From an uncultured Granulosicoccaceae bacterium (GTDB lineage Bacteria > Pseudomonadota > Gammaproteobacteria > Granulosicoccales > Granulosicoccaceae), in contig CALHOI010000035.1 of the NCBI GenBank assembly GCA_938035525.1, forward strand, positions 25,023 to 89,022: a DNA stretch of 64,000 nucleotides. Direction: 5' to 3'. The notes below the pieces were generated by a model. That model ran no database searches. It saw only the letters and a program-made list of their open reading frames with translations, and was not told where the DNA came from. This document shows, piece after piece, positions 16,012 through 24,480 of the stretch. Within the stretch, counting starts at the first letter, position 1, and each line of letters begins with the position of its first letter. The translations under genes and the position numbers were made by a program.

Positions 16012-18696
16012 ATGTCGACAATTCATCTGGACAAACTACTCAATCCGCAATCCATCGCGGTAGTCGGCGCTAGCGACCGTGACGGCGCACCGGGTCGCGC
16101 AATTGCTGCAAGCCTGCTGGCCGGTAACTTCAGCGGCGTGTTGAGTTTCGTTAACCCACGATACAAAACTGTGTTGGGGCAAACCTGCTTTCGCTCATTA
16201 AAAAAAGTCGAGCCCGCCCCCGATCTAGTGATTGTTCTGGTGCCCGAGCGGATTATGCGTCGCACGCTGATTCAAATTAACGCCTGTGGCTGCAAAGTGG
16301 CGATTGTTATGTCCGCCATGAAAAACAGCAAGGCGGCACACAAGCTGGCGCAAAAGCTAGGTATTCGTATGCTGGGCCCTTTTTGCGCCGGCATCATCAG
16401 GCCGCACCTAAACTTAAACGCAACCTATTCAACTAATTCAATCAACGCAGGGTCGCTGGCACTGATTACGCAGTCCGCCTCATTGGGCGCCGCTATTGTT
16501 GACTGGGCCGAACCCATGGGCGTCGGGTTTTCTGCCGTGCTCTCAACAGGCTCAGACACCGACGTCAGCCTGCCCGACTTACTGGATTTACTCTCAGAAG
16601 ACCACCATACAAAAGCCATCATTGTGTATCTGGATAGGGTTCGGCACACCCGCAGTTTTTTAAGTGCCATTAGTGCTGCCGCCAGAACCAAGCCTGTTGT
16701 CTTAATGAAATCCACACAGGAGGGTGCTCGGTATTGCGATGCCTATACGCGTACCGGACAAATCTATTCCACCGAAGCAGTTTTTCAAACTGCCATGCGG
16801 CGCGCTGGTGTTGTACGGGTTCGCACGTTTTCAAATTTATTTGCTGCAGCAAGAATACTGACATCAGGCCTGCGTATAAAAGGCAAACGTTTAGCCATTA
16901 TCAGTAATGGCGCGGCACCTGCGATGCTGGCTTGCGAACGTATGGCCAGCAAAGATTTTGCCCAAGCCAATTTGTCCGACGCTACATTAAAAGCATTATC
17001 TAAAAACATGGATGGGCCGTGGAGTGGACAAAATCCGATTGTTTTACGTGATGCAGACCATCTAAACCATCAATACACTCAGGCGTTAATGGCGTTTAAA
17101 GACAATCAGGACATTGATGCTTTATTGGTTTTGTTTGCGCCAGATGCCCGCAATAGTCCAGAACAAATCGCCAGTACCATCATTGAGCATCGTCCAAAGC
17201 ACATTCCTGTTATCAGTAGCTTTATGGGCGAAGCCAGTGTAACGAGCAGCCGCGAATTGCTTGGCAAGGCTAACATACCTTGTTTTCGTACCCCGGAAGC
17301 GGCCACAGATGCCGTGGATTTTTTATACCGGCATTTACTAAGCCAACAAGAATTGCTACAACTCCCCAACCCAACCTCTCGATACACACGAGCCGATGTA
17401 GCCAGCGCAAAGACCTTAATAAACAAAGCGCTTGAACAAGGTGAGCGTGTGCTTGGCCCGCAAAAAACCCGAGCACTGCTGGGCTTGTTTGATATTAAAG
17501 TTCTGCCTGCAACACGCGTCACCAACCTGGAAGATGCTAAAAGCAGTGCAGAAAAACTGGGGTATCCCGTTGCCATGAAACTGGTGTCGCCCAATATCCG
17601 CTACAAATCAGAAGTGCTGGGCACCATTCTGAATATTCAAACACAAACCGAACTGGTTGAGGCTTATAACAATATAAGTGAACTCATGGCCACCCGCAGA
17701 CCCGATGCCGAATTCAGAGGGGTGCTTATAGAAACCATGCACAAGCCAACTAACACCCGCAACCTTGCTATGAGCATTACACGCGACGCAAGTTTTGGCC
17801 CCGTGATTAATATTGGCATAGGCGGCGACTTATCAACACTGGTACAAGAGCGAGCGTCACAACTACCACCATTAAATAATTTTTTGATCGATAGCATGCT
17901 GGCCACCCCGACCATTGCCACTTATTTGGGCGAATTCAGGCATCAAAAACCCGTAAACACAAAAGGCGCAGCACACGTCTTAAGACGACTGTCCGAAATG
18001 GCCTGCGAGCTACCTGATGTGTTTTCAGTGGACATTAACCCTGTAAGAGTCAGCCCCGATGGCGCTGTTGCAATCGATGCTCAAGTGGTGCTTGAACAAT
18101 CAAAAGCAAACAAGGAATACGGCCATCTTGCTATTCATCCCTATCCGTGGCGATGGGTTCGCCTGGAAAAACTCAAACGCGGACGTACAGTACAGTTACG
18201 CCCTATACGTCCAGAGGATGGTGTTTCAATAAAGGAGATGGTTCAGAATATGTCGGCCGAATCGCGCTACTTTCGGTTTATGCATGCCATTAATGATCTG
18301 TCACCGCAAATGGTCGCCCAATTCACCAAGCTCGATTACGATCGACAGATGGCGTTTGTTGCTATCGGCGATGTCAACAAAGGCAATGTGGTGGGCGTGA
18401 GTCGCTACACCATGAGTTCAGATCAACGCTCAGCAGAATTTGCAGTATCTATAGCAGACGACTGGCAAGGCCAGGGCTTGGCATCCGCATTAATGCGTTT
18501 GGTTATTGAACATGCGAAAGCGCAAGGCCTGGAAAAACTGGTTGGCGACGTGCTTACCACCAACGCACCCATGCGCGGACTCATGAAGGCTATGGGGTTT
18601 AGCGCCACCAGCGACCCTGAAGACAGAGAGCTGCTGATCTTTAGCTTGCCATTGCAAGATACCAACCCAAACGCGGATAATCCACCATCACCATAG
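16012..18696 (+). CDS. Pat-like protein lysine acetyltransferase (acyl-CoA synthetase-like domain plus GNAT)
   Basis: An 894-residue protein with an NDP-forming acyl-CoA synthetase-like region (CoA-binding Rossmann domain from residue 8, VVGASDRDGAPGRAIA; ligase-CoA domain; ATP-grasp about 480-700) and a C-terminal GNAT acetyltransferase (about 725-885, with LRPIRPEDG and DDWQGQGLASALMRLVI). This is the architecture of Salmonella Pat/YfiQ, which acetylates acetyl-CoA synthetase and other proteins. At the place where active synthetases carry the phospho-histidine (SHTG), this protein reads TRTG (Arg247), so the synthetase part is probably a sensor rather than an enzyme, as in Pat. The HDAC-like gene next to it may reverse its action. 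Confidence 0.9.
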   Translation: MSTIHLDKLLNPQSIAVVGASDRDGAPGRAIAASLLAGNFSGVLSFVNPRYKTVLGQTCFRSLKKVEPAPDLVIVLVPERIMRRTLIQINACGCKVAIVMSAMKNSKAAHKLAQKLGIRMLGPFCAGIIRPHLNLNATYSTNSINAGSLALITQSASLGAAIVDWAEPMGVGFSAVLSTGSDTDVSLPDLLDLLSEDHHTKAIIVYLDRVRHTRSFLSAISAAARTKPVVLMKSTQEGARYCDAYTRTGQIYSTEAVFQTAMRRAGVVRVRTFSNLFAAARILTSGLRIKGKRLAIISNGAAPAMLACERMASKDFAQANLSDATLKALSKNMDGPWSGQNPIVLRDADHLNHQYTQALMAFKDNQDIDALLVLFAPDARNSPEQIASTIIEHRPKHIPVISSFMGEASVTSSRELLGKANIPCFRTPEAATDAVDFLYRHLLSQQELLQLPNPTSRYTRADVASAKTLINKALEQGERVLGPQKTRALLGLFDIKVLPATRVTNLEDAKSSAEKLGYPVAMKLVSPNIRYKSEVLGTILNIQTQTELVEAYNNISELMATRRPDAEFRGVLIETMHKPTNTRNLAMSITRDASFGPVINIGIGGDLSTLVQERASQLPPLNNFLIDSMLATPTIATYLGEFRHQKPVNTKGAAHVLRRLSEMACELPDVFSVDINPVRVSPDGAVAIDAQVVLEQSKANKEYGHLAIHPYPWRWVRLEKLKRGRTVQLRPIRPEDGVSIKEMVQNMSAESRYFRFMHAINDLSPQMVAQFTKLDYDRQMAFVAIGDVNKGNVVGVSRYTMSSDQRSAEFAVSIADDWQGQGLASALMRLVIEHAKAQGLEKLVGDVLTTNAPMRGLMKAMGFSATSDPEDRELLIFSLPLQDTNPNADNPPSP

Positions 18697-18708
18697 TCTG
18701 ATCATTCA

Positions 18709-19593
18709 ATGCGAAACTCTCCCGTACCACGTCCAGAGTCCGTTAGCCTGAATATTGATGGTAAAACCATTGCTGGTATCCGTCATCGCGTGGCCGACGA
18801 AGAAGCGCCTACTAAAGTCTTGTGTTTACACGGCTGGCTCGACAACGCCAACAGCTTTTTACCGATGATGTCGTTATTGCCAGAGATTGACTTATTGGCC
18901 ATCGATTTACCGGGGCATGGATACTCCGATCACCTTGACGCTGTTTACACGGTGCCCGATTCGGCTTACTGGGCAGCAGCGGCGATCAAAGCTATCGGCT
19001 GGGAGCGCTGTCATATTATGGGCCATTCATTAGGCGGCATCATTGCACCGCTGGTTGCAGCGGGCGCGCCAGACATGGTTGAATCATTAATATTAATCGA
19101 GTCAAGCGGTGCCATTACCAACGAGGCCGATGAATTTGTAGAGCGCTTGCAAAAATCCATAAGCGACCGGCTTGAGCCACATAAATATGCATCAAAGCTG
19201 TATGCAACTAAAAATGAGGCCGTCGATGCTCGACTACGCTCAGCAAAAATGGAAACCATTTCCGCTCGCTTGATTATCGATCGCCAAGTCAGTGAATTTG
19301 GTGATGGTTGGCGATGGCGTTTCGACCCAGCCCTGCGCATTAGCACAGCACATCGGCTGACTAATGAGCACGTTAAAGCGGTTAATGAATCTATCAGCTG
19401 CCCGGTTTTAACCATCGTGGCAAAAGATGGTTTTTTAACCTCGCGCCCCGAAACCGCTGAGCGCATGGCACAAATTAAAAACCATAAAACCGTGACCCTG
19501 GCCGGTCATCATCACTTGCACATGGATACCCCCGAGCCAGTGGCTGCGGCAGTTAATCAATTTTTAGGCACACGCCCTGCCCTTGGTGGATAA
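18709..19593 (+). CDS. Alpha/beta hydrolase
   Basis: A 294-residue alpha/beta-fold hydrolase. LHGWLDNANSF gives the oxyanion-hole strand, GHSLGG has the nucleophile Ser107, and the C-terminal GHHHLHMDTPE holds the catalytic histidine. It is cytoplasmic with no signal peptide. Lipase, esterase or serine-hydrolase-like activity is possible, but the substrate is unknown. It starts 12 bp after the Pat-like gene and may be co-transcribed with it. The gene converges on the broken propeller gene to its right. Confidence 0.88.
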   Translation: MRNSPVPRPESVSLNIDGKTIAGIRHRVADEEAPTKVLCLHGWLDNANSFLPMMSLLPEIDLLAIDLPGHGYSDHLDAVYTVPDSAYWAAAAIKAIGWERCHIMGHSLGGIIAPLVAAGAPDMVESLILIESSGAITNEADEFVERLQKSISDRLEPHKYASKLYATKNEAVDARLRSAKMETISARLIIDRQVSEFGDGWRWRFDPALRISTAHRLTNEHVKAVNESISCPVLTIVAKDGFLTSRPETAERMAQIKNHKTVTLAGHHHLHMDTPEPVAAAVNQFLGTRPALGG

Positions 19594-19642
19594 GCATCAC
19601 CTCGCACATTGCACGCGGTTGATAAACTGTCGCAAAGCTTAG

Positions 19643-21026
19643 CTATTGACTTACCGAATAGCCTGGCCACGGTTGTGGGCGAATAACCCGATTGTTATGC
19701 ACCATGACAGGTGGAGATTGATAAATGGTGGGCATATTAGCCAGCATGGTGGGCGCACCATTGCGGGCATCGACGACAACCATGCCATTGTGTTGATCGT
19801 TGTTCTCATTATAGTGATACGCATCGGTAAAATACAGCAGTCCAGCTGCAGCCAAAGGTGATTCCTTTGCCGTTATATTGATGCCATTCTCGGGAGACTT
19901 CCAAACAATCTGTCCTGATTGGGCATTAACAGCAAACGGGCGTCCTTGCTTGGTTCGGTAACCAGCCACATTGCCGTATTCGGTAACGGCGCCATAGAAG
20001 TTAACGCCGTCAGACTCGGGGTTAAATCGGAATCCGTCTGCATCGCCTGAATTAACCGCCCATAAAATAGCGCCAGAATTAACATCAACGGCAACCAGCC
20101 TTCGCTCATCAAAAAAGTCATCACCGTTTGTTTCGATAAACGATTCAAACGCAATCACATTACCGGCCACCGCTATAGGACTGGTACGATAAAGACCAAA
20201 GTTCAGTCCGTCAAAGTCGGTTTCCCATAATAATTGCATGCTCTGGTTATCGTAGCCACGCAAACTGCCCCATAAAGGCACTACCAACACTGAACCCACT
20301 AATCGGGGAGTTGCGTACGCATAATCTTTTAGATCGAAGCTCAGCGCAACCTCACCTGTGAAGCGATTCATGATGGTTAAAGTGGACCTATCTACGTGAT
20401 GGTAATTACCAACCACATACACCCGATCGTCAGCAATCATGATTGTTTGTGTTAGCTGCGAGTCGAAACCGAGTAAACCCGGACCTGCCAAAAAACGAAT
20501 GGCTCCACAAACTTCGTTGCGACTCAACATCAACGGCAAAAAGATCACCACCGGAACCGATTGCATAGCATATGTCTGGCGCACAATGCGCCTCAACGTC
20601 GGCACCAAAGACTTCATAAAGACCAAGCCCAAATTCCCACACGTATCGCCCAGTGTTGACATCGATAACATTCAGCGTATTGTCGTCTGCAGTAACCACA
20701 ACTTTATCGCCAATCAAAGTCGCCGGTCCATTGAACTCGATACAACACGGTAATTCGTAAAGCGTTCGGGATCGCCCGGTGGTTGCTGATATCCGGATAA
20801 GCTCATCGCGGGCGGTCATCACCAAAAAGCTTTCGTTATTTGGGGGATCGGCTATGGGTTGCCCGGTAGTGGTGGGGGTGGTGCCTGTGTTGTTATTACC
20901 GCCCGTAAGACCGCCAGCGCCGCCTCCACCGCCTTCTCCTGAGCACGCCGTGAGCGCTAAGAGACATACCGGTAAGATCACCTGTCGGGCGCGTAAATAT
21001 TTCAGATAAGATAGAAGCATACCCAT
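19643..21026 (-). pseudogene. PQQ-like beta-propeller lipoprotein, split by a frameshift
   Basis: Two overlapping frames make one protein. The upstream part (start 21026) has a lipoprotein signal ending LTAC (Cys28), a Gly/Thr-rich linker and the first propeller blades (NVIDVNTGRYVWEFG, FAVDVESQRSLWSH). Its frame then runs into nonsense and stops at 20430. The downstream frame continues the same fold with PGLLGFDSQLTQTIMIADD, LVAVDVNSGAILWAVN and FAVNAQSGQIVWKS. The switch fits one extra base in the run of six As at 20490-20495: with five, the reading becomes SHSFLAGPGLLGF. A real mutation and a sequencing or assembly error cannot be told apart here. The intact product would be an outer-membrane-anchored propeller of about 460 residues, similar in style to BamB. 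Confidence 0.8.
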
Positions 21027-21339
21027 TACCTAACGCACCTGGACCGTAAAAATATCACAAAGATACTTGTACTTTGGTATAGGCAATGGGGATTTGGCTG
21101 GCAAACACGCCGATTCTGTGAGTTTTTCGCGCTGCCAGCCAGCAACTAATAAACCCAGAAAAATGGCAGGTAGCGATAAAAAAAGGATAAATCCTCTGTA
21201 TCACTCCCTGCCTTTACATCAACAACCGCGCTTAAATCAACACTAAAAGCGGAGTCAGCCATGACATCAGATGGGATGTGAGGTGCCACATCAAGCGCAA
21301 CTTGGAAGCAAACCCACCTAAGCTCTTATGATTGGCTGC
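21027..21339. other. Intergenic stretch without a confident gene
   Basis: This 313-bp stretch holds no convincing gene. An 8-bp inverted repeat (GGCTGGCA at 21096-21103 and TGCCAGCC at 21133-21140) is present with a long loop. On the minus strand a short open frame of roughly 55 codons (containing MADSAFSVDLSAVVDVKAG) is open but has no ribosome site or family resemblance that I can recognise; it may be a gene remnant downstream of the OmpA lipoprotein gene. Confidence 0.4.
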
Positions 21340-22149
21340 TTACTCAGCCAGTTGACTCACCTGCGTTCCGATATCCGGAAAAATAACTTCGACACGACGG
21401 TTTTTCTGTCGCCCTTCAGCCGTGTTGTTATCAGCCACTGGCGCCGACTCTCCCAAATTACGCGTAGTAATTCGGTTGGGGTCAATGCCGCGGCTAACCA
21501 AGGCTGTGCGAACCGAGAACGCACGCTCTCTGGACAAATCAAGATTAAAATCATCATCGCCCATGTTATCAGTGTGACCTTCTACAATGGCCTGGCGCTC
21601 GGGGTAGCTGCGCATAAAGCTCGCGATTTTATCAATGTCACCGTTTGAACTACTCTTTAGCGACGCCTCGCCAATATCAAACAACACGTCATTCAGGGTT
21701 GCCACTATGCCGCGCGCTGTTACCTGAGCCTGCATGGCCTCAAGCTGTTGCTGCAACGCCAGGGCTTCTTGTTTAGCCTGATCAACCTCTTGCGCACGCA
21801 CATCAAGTTGCACACGTTGACGCTCAAGATTCATGCTTTCGAGCCGGGCATCGTCTTCGTTACGTTGCGCAATAAGCTTGGCTATGCTGACTTTTTTACT
21901 GGCAACATAGGCATAGTGCTCCGCCATACCACCCTTGCCTTCCTTTTTCCAGATACGGTCACCCTTTGCAATAGCATTGCGGGCATCATCTAATTCGTTG
22001 GCAGCATGCTTTACAACAACTTCGTTTTGGCTGGCACTTAAATACGCCGCTCGTGCCGATTCCAGCGAATCAACTTTCTTTGGCGAGCTACCACAAGCGC
22101 TTAGCATAATGGCAGCAACAGGAATCATGATTAATACAGGCTTGTTCAT
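21340..22149 (-). CDS. OmpA-family lipoprotein with DUF4398 N-terminal domain
   Basis: The 269-residue protein starts with a lipoprotein signal (lipobox LSAC, Cys19). A DUF4398 region (about 25-100; ARAAYLSASQNEVVVKHAAN) is followed by a coiled coil (NLERQRVQLDVRAQEVDQAK) and a C-terminal OmpA peptidoglycan-binding domain (EGHTDNMGDDDFNLDLSRER, then GRQKNRRVEVIF). It should be anchored in the outer membrane and grip peptidoglycan. AAAGGATAACCAA before the ATG gives a good ribosome site. It is the partner of the DUF4398 gene just upstream. Confidence 0.93.
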   Translation of the reverse strand: MNKPVLIMIPVAAIMLSACGSSPKKVDSLESARAAYLSASQNEVVVKHAANELDDARNAIAKGDRIWKKEGKGGMAEHYAYVASKKVSIAKLIAQRNEDDARLESMNLERQRVQLDVRAQEVDQAKQEALALQQQLEAMQAQVTARGIVATLNDVLFDIGEASLKSSSNGDIDKIASFMRSYPERQAIVEGHTDNMGDDDFNLDLSRERAFSVRTALVSRGIDPNRITTRNLGESAPVADNNTAEGRQKNRRVEVIFPDIGTQVSQLAE

Positions 22150-22206
22150 TTGGTTATCCTTTCAAAGTGAGATGGACTAACAATACGATTCTGATTATGT
22201 TGTTTA

Positions 22207-22575
22207 TTAATCGTTTGCTCGGTCCAACTCGGTTCGAATAAGCGAAATACTGTCTTCCACTTCTTCAAGTGCAAGGCGTGATTTTTGTGCTTCACTTTTT
22301 GCCTTTGCAAATTCAGCGTCTACTGCGGCTTGCTCTGAAAGCTGCTTTGCCGTGGTGAATTTATCTTTCGAATAAGCCGAATCCGCCAGCGCTTGTTTTT
22401 CTTGTGCGGTGCGCAACTCGATAGGTGCATGTTTGCTCGCACCCGCAACTTGTGCGTTTTGCAAAGCCGAATTAGATAGCGCCATTTCTGCTTTGGGTTT
22501 TGGCGTACCTGAGCAGGCCGATAAAACGGCAACCAGCATCGCGATTACAGTGAATTTCAGGGAAGATTGATACAT
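22207..22575 (-). CDS. DUF4398-domain lipoprotein
   Basis: A 122-residue lipoprotein with lipobox LSAC (Cys21) and a helical DUF4398 region containing APIELRTAQEKQALADSAY. The C-terminal helix is charged and may form a coiled coil (ALEEVEDSISLIRTELDRA). GAGG lies upstream of the ATG. It precedes the DUF4398-OmpA gene by 57 bp. Such tandem pairs are widespread in Gammaproteobacteria, where a cell-envelope role is assumed. Confidence 0.88.
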   Translation of the reverse strand: MYQSSLKFTVIAMLVAVLSACSGTPKPKAEMALSNSALQNAQVAGASKHAPIELRTAQEKQALADSAYSKDKFTTAKQLSEQAAVDAEFAKAKSEAQKSRLALEEVEDSISLIRTELDRAND

Positions 22576-22824
22576 GCGTTTCTAACCTCTTGAATATGTA
22601 AACGAGGTAACGGCAAACGCACTAGCAGACTAAGCACAATAAAATTACACAAACACAACAAAGCATCCAAGCAGTTGAAAGCAAAACAAAAATCGGTTGA
22701 TCACAGCAGGCATCAATCACTTACATAACCATTCATACATGAACTATTGGTAAGCTTGGCTGACAATGCTAGTCTGTATGGGTAACGAGCTTGTCAATGC
22801 AACCCTTTCGCCGAGTCATTCGCT

Positions 22825-24420
22825 ATGAGCTATCAAGCACCCAATATCCTGTTTATTCAAACCGATCAGCTGACCGCTTTTTCACTGCAAGCTTATGGCA
22901 ACAACTTTTGCAAAACACCAAACATAGACAAGCTGGCCAACAACGGTGTTGTATTTGAAACGGCTTATTGCAATTTCCCGCTGTGTGCACCGTCGCGCTA
23001 CTCCATGGCGGCAGGTCAACTGGCATCACGTATTGGTGCATACGACAATGCCGTTGAGTTTCCGGCCACCATCCCTACCTACGCACATTATCTGCGTGCG
23101 GCGGGTTATCAAACGTGCTTGTCCGGGAAAATGCACTTTGTAGGCCCCGATCAACTGCATGGTTTCGAGCAACGATTAACACCCGACATATATCCGGCAG
23201 ACTTTAGCTGGGCACCAAACTGGGCTGATGAGGGTCAACGCGACACATCCGATACCACCGGCGTAACAACCTCAGGTCAGTGCGCTGACAGCGTGCAATT
23301 AAAATACGACAACCTGGTTCAGCAACAAGCGCTAAACAAATTAAACGACATTGGCAACGGCTCAGATAATCGCCCGTTCTTTTTACAAGTTTCATTCACT
23401 CACCCACATGATCCTTACCTGTGCCTTAAAGAACATTGGGACAGATACGAAAACCAGACTGTGCCAATGCCGGCGGTATCGGCACAACCAGGTGAATGGC
23501 ATGACGAACATTCTCGCCGTATTCTGGCTCAGCACAGCATGCTTGATTATGAATTTGATGTTGCCGATATCGAGCGTGCGCGTCGTGCTTACTATGGCTC
23601 AGTCAGCTACATAGACGACCGAGTGGGCGAACTTATCAATGCATTGGCTGAACACCAACTTGTCGACAATACCATTGTGGTTTTCACTTCTGATCACGGC
23701 GAGATGCTGGGCGAACGAGGCATGTGGTTCAAGAAAACATTCTTCGAACCCGCTTTGCGTATACCCATGATAGTGAATTGCCCAAAGCGAATACCGGCTA
23801 AGCGTGTTTACACGCCGGTGTCACTACTAGACCTGTTACCCACGTTCATGCGCTGGGCCAGTGATCACCCACTAGAACCAATTGAGCCACTTGATGGCGA
23901 AGACTTAAACCAATTTATAGACAGCAATGAGGACAACCTTGATCGGGTTATCAGAGCCGAGTACCTCAGTGAAACCACCACGTCTCCCATCTACATGGTC
24001 AAACGCGGCCCGTTAAAATTTATCAGTTCAGCTGATGATGCCGATTTGCTGTTTGATTTAGGGCACGATCCCAACGAGCTTAACAACGTGGCAGAGCACC
24101 CCGACTACGCTGAACACGTGAAATGGTTTAAACAGGATATCCAAACACACTGGGACAACGCCGCCCTGACACGCGACATTCTGCTGAGTCAAAAACGCCG
24201 CCAACTGCTGATTAAAGCCAACAGCACCGGCCAGAACACTCCCTGGGATTTTGCACAAACTGGCACCAACCCCGCAGCCAATCCCACAGCCAACTCAAGC
24301 GCAAATCCCAACGAAAACGCGCAAGAAAACCCACAGAAAAATTCAGAACCGTGGTATCGAGGCCAGCAAGGTTACAATGCGTGGGCCTACGACTACACAC
24401 CTGTGCCAGACAAACAATAA
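22825..24420 (+). CDS. betC: Sulfatase, choline-sulfatase type
   Basis: An alkaline-phosphatase-superfamily sulfatase of 531 residues. NILFIQTDQLTAFSLQAYGN carries the metal-binding aspartate. CAPSR at 54-58 is the formylglycine motif (Cys54 modified). SGKMHFVGPDQLHGFEQR is characteristic of choline-sulfatases, and FTSDHGEMLGERGMWFKKTFFEP supplies further metal and substrate residues. It would release choline from choline-O-sulfate for osmoprotection or carbon. There is no signal peptide. The C-terminal region has an unusual Asn/Pro/Ala/Ser-rich stretch (about residues 480-510) before a final conserved-looking tail. No betA/betB/betI or transporter lies nearby. Confidence 0.8.
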   Translation: MSYQAPNILFIQTDQLTAFSLQAYGNNFCKTPNIDKLANNGVVFETAYCNFPLCAPSRYSMAAGQLASRIGAYDNAVEFPATIPTYAHYLRAAGYQTCLSGKMHFVGPDQLHGFEQRLTPDIYPADFSWAPNWADEGQRDTSDTTGVTTSGQCADSVQLKYDNLVQQQALNKLNDIGNGSDNRPFFLQVSFTHPHDPYLCLKEHWDRYENQTVPMPAVSAQPGEWHDEHSRRILAQHSMLDYEFDVADIERARRAYYGSVSYIDDRVGELINALAEHQLVDNTIVVFTSDHGEMLGERGMWFKKTFFEPALRIPMIVNCPKRIPAKRVYTPVSLLDLLPTFMRWASDHPLEPIEPLDGEDLNQFIDSNEDNLDRVIRAEYLSETTTSPIYMVKRGPLKFISSADDADLLFDLGHDPNELNNVAEHPDYAEHVKWFKQDIQTHWDNAALTRDILLSQKRRQLLIKANSTGQNTPWDFAQTGTNPAANPTANSSANPNENAQENPQKNSEPWYRGQQGYNAWAYDYTPVPDKQ

Positions 24421-24480
24421 TGAGCAATTTAACTTGCTCGAATAACCAACATACAGGGCTTAAGCGGGTACAATCACACG

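Noticed and set aside
20430..20671. Programmed ribosomal frameshift in the propeller gene at the T-run
   Set aside because: Joining the two frames needs +1 (or -2), not the -1 that a heptameric slippery run gives, and this kind of lipoprotein has no known programmed shift. A one-base insertion in the homopolymer is simpler.
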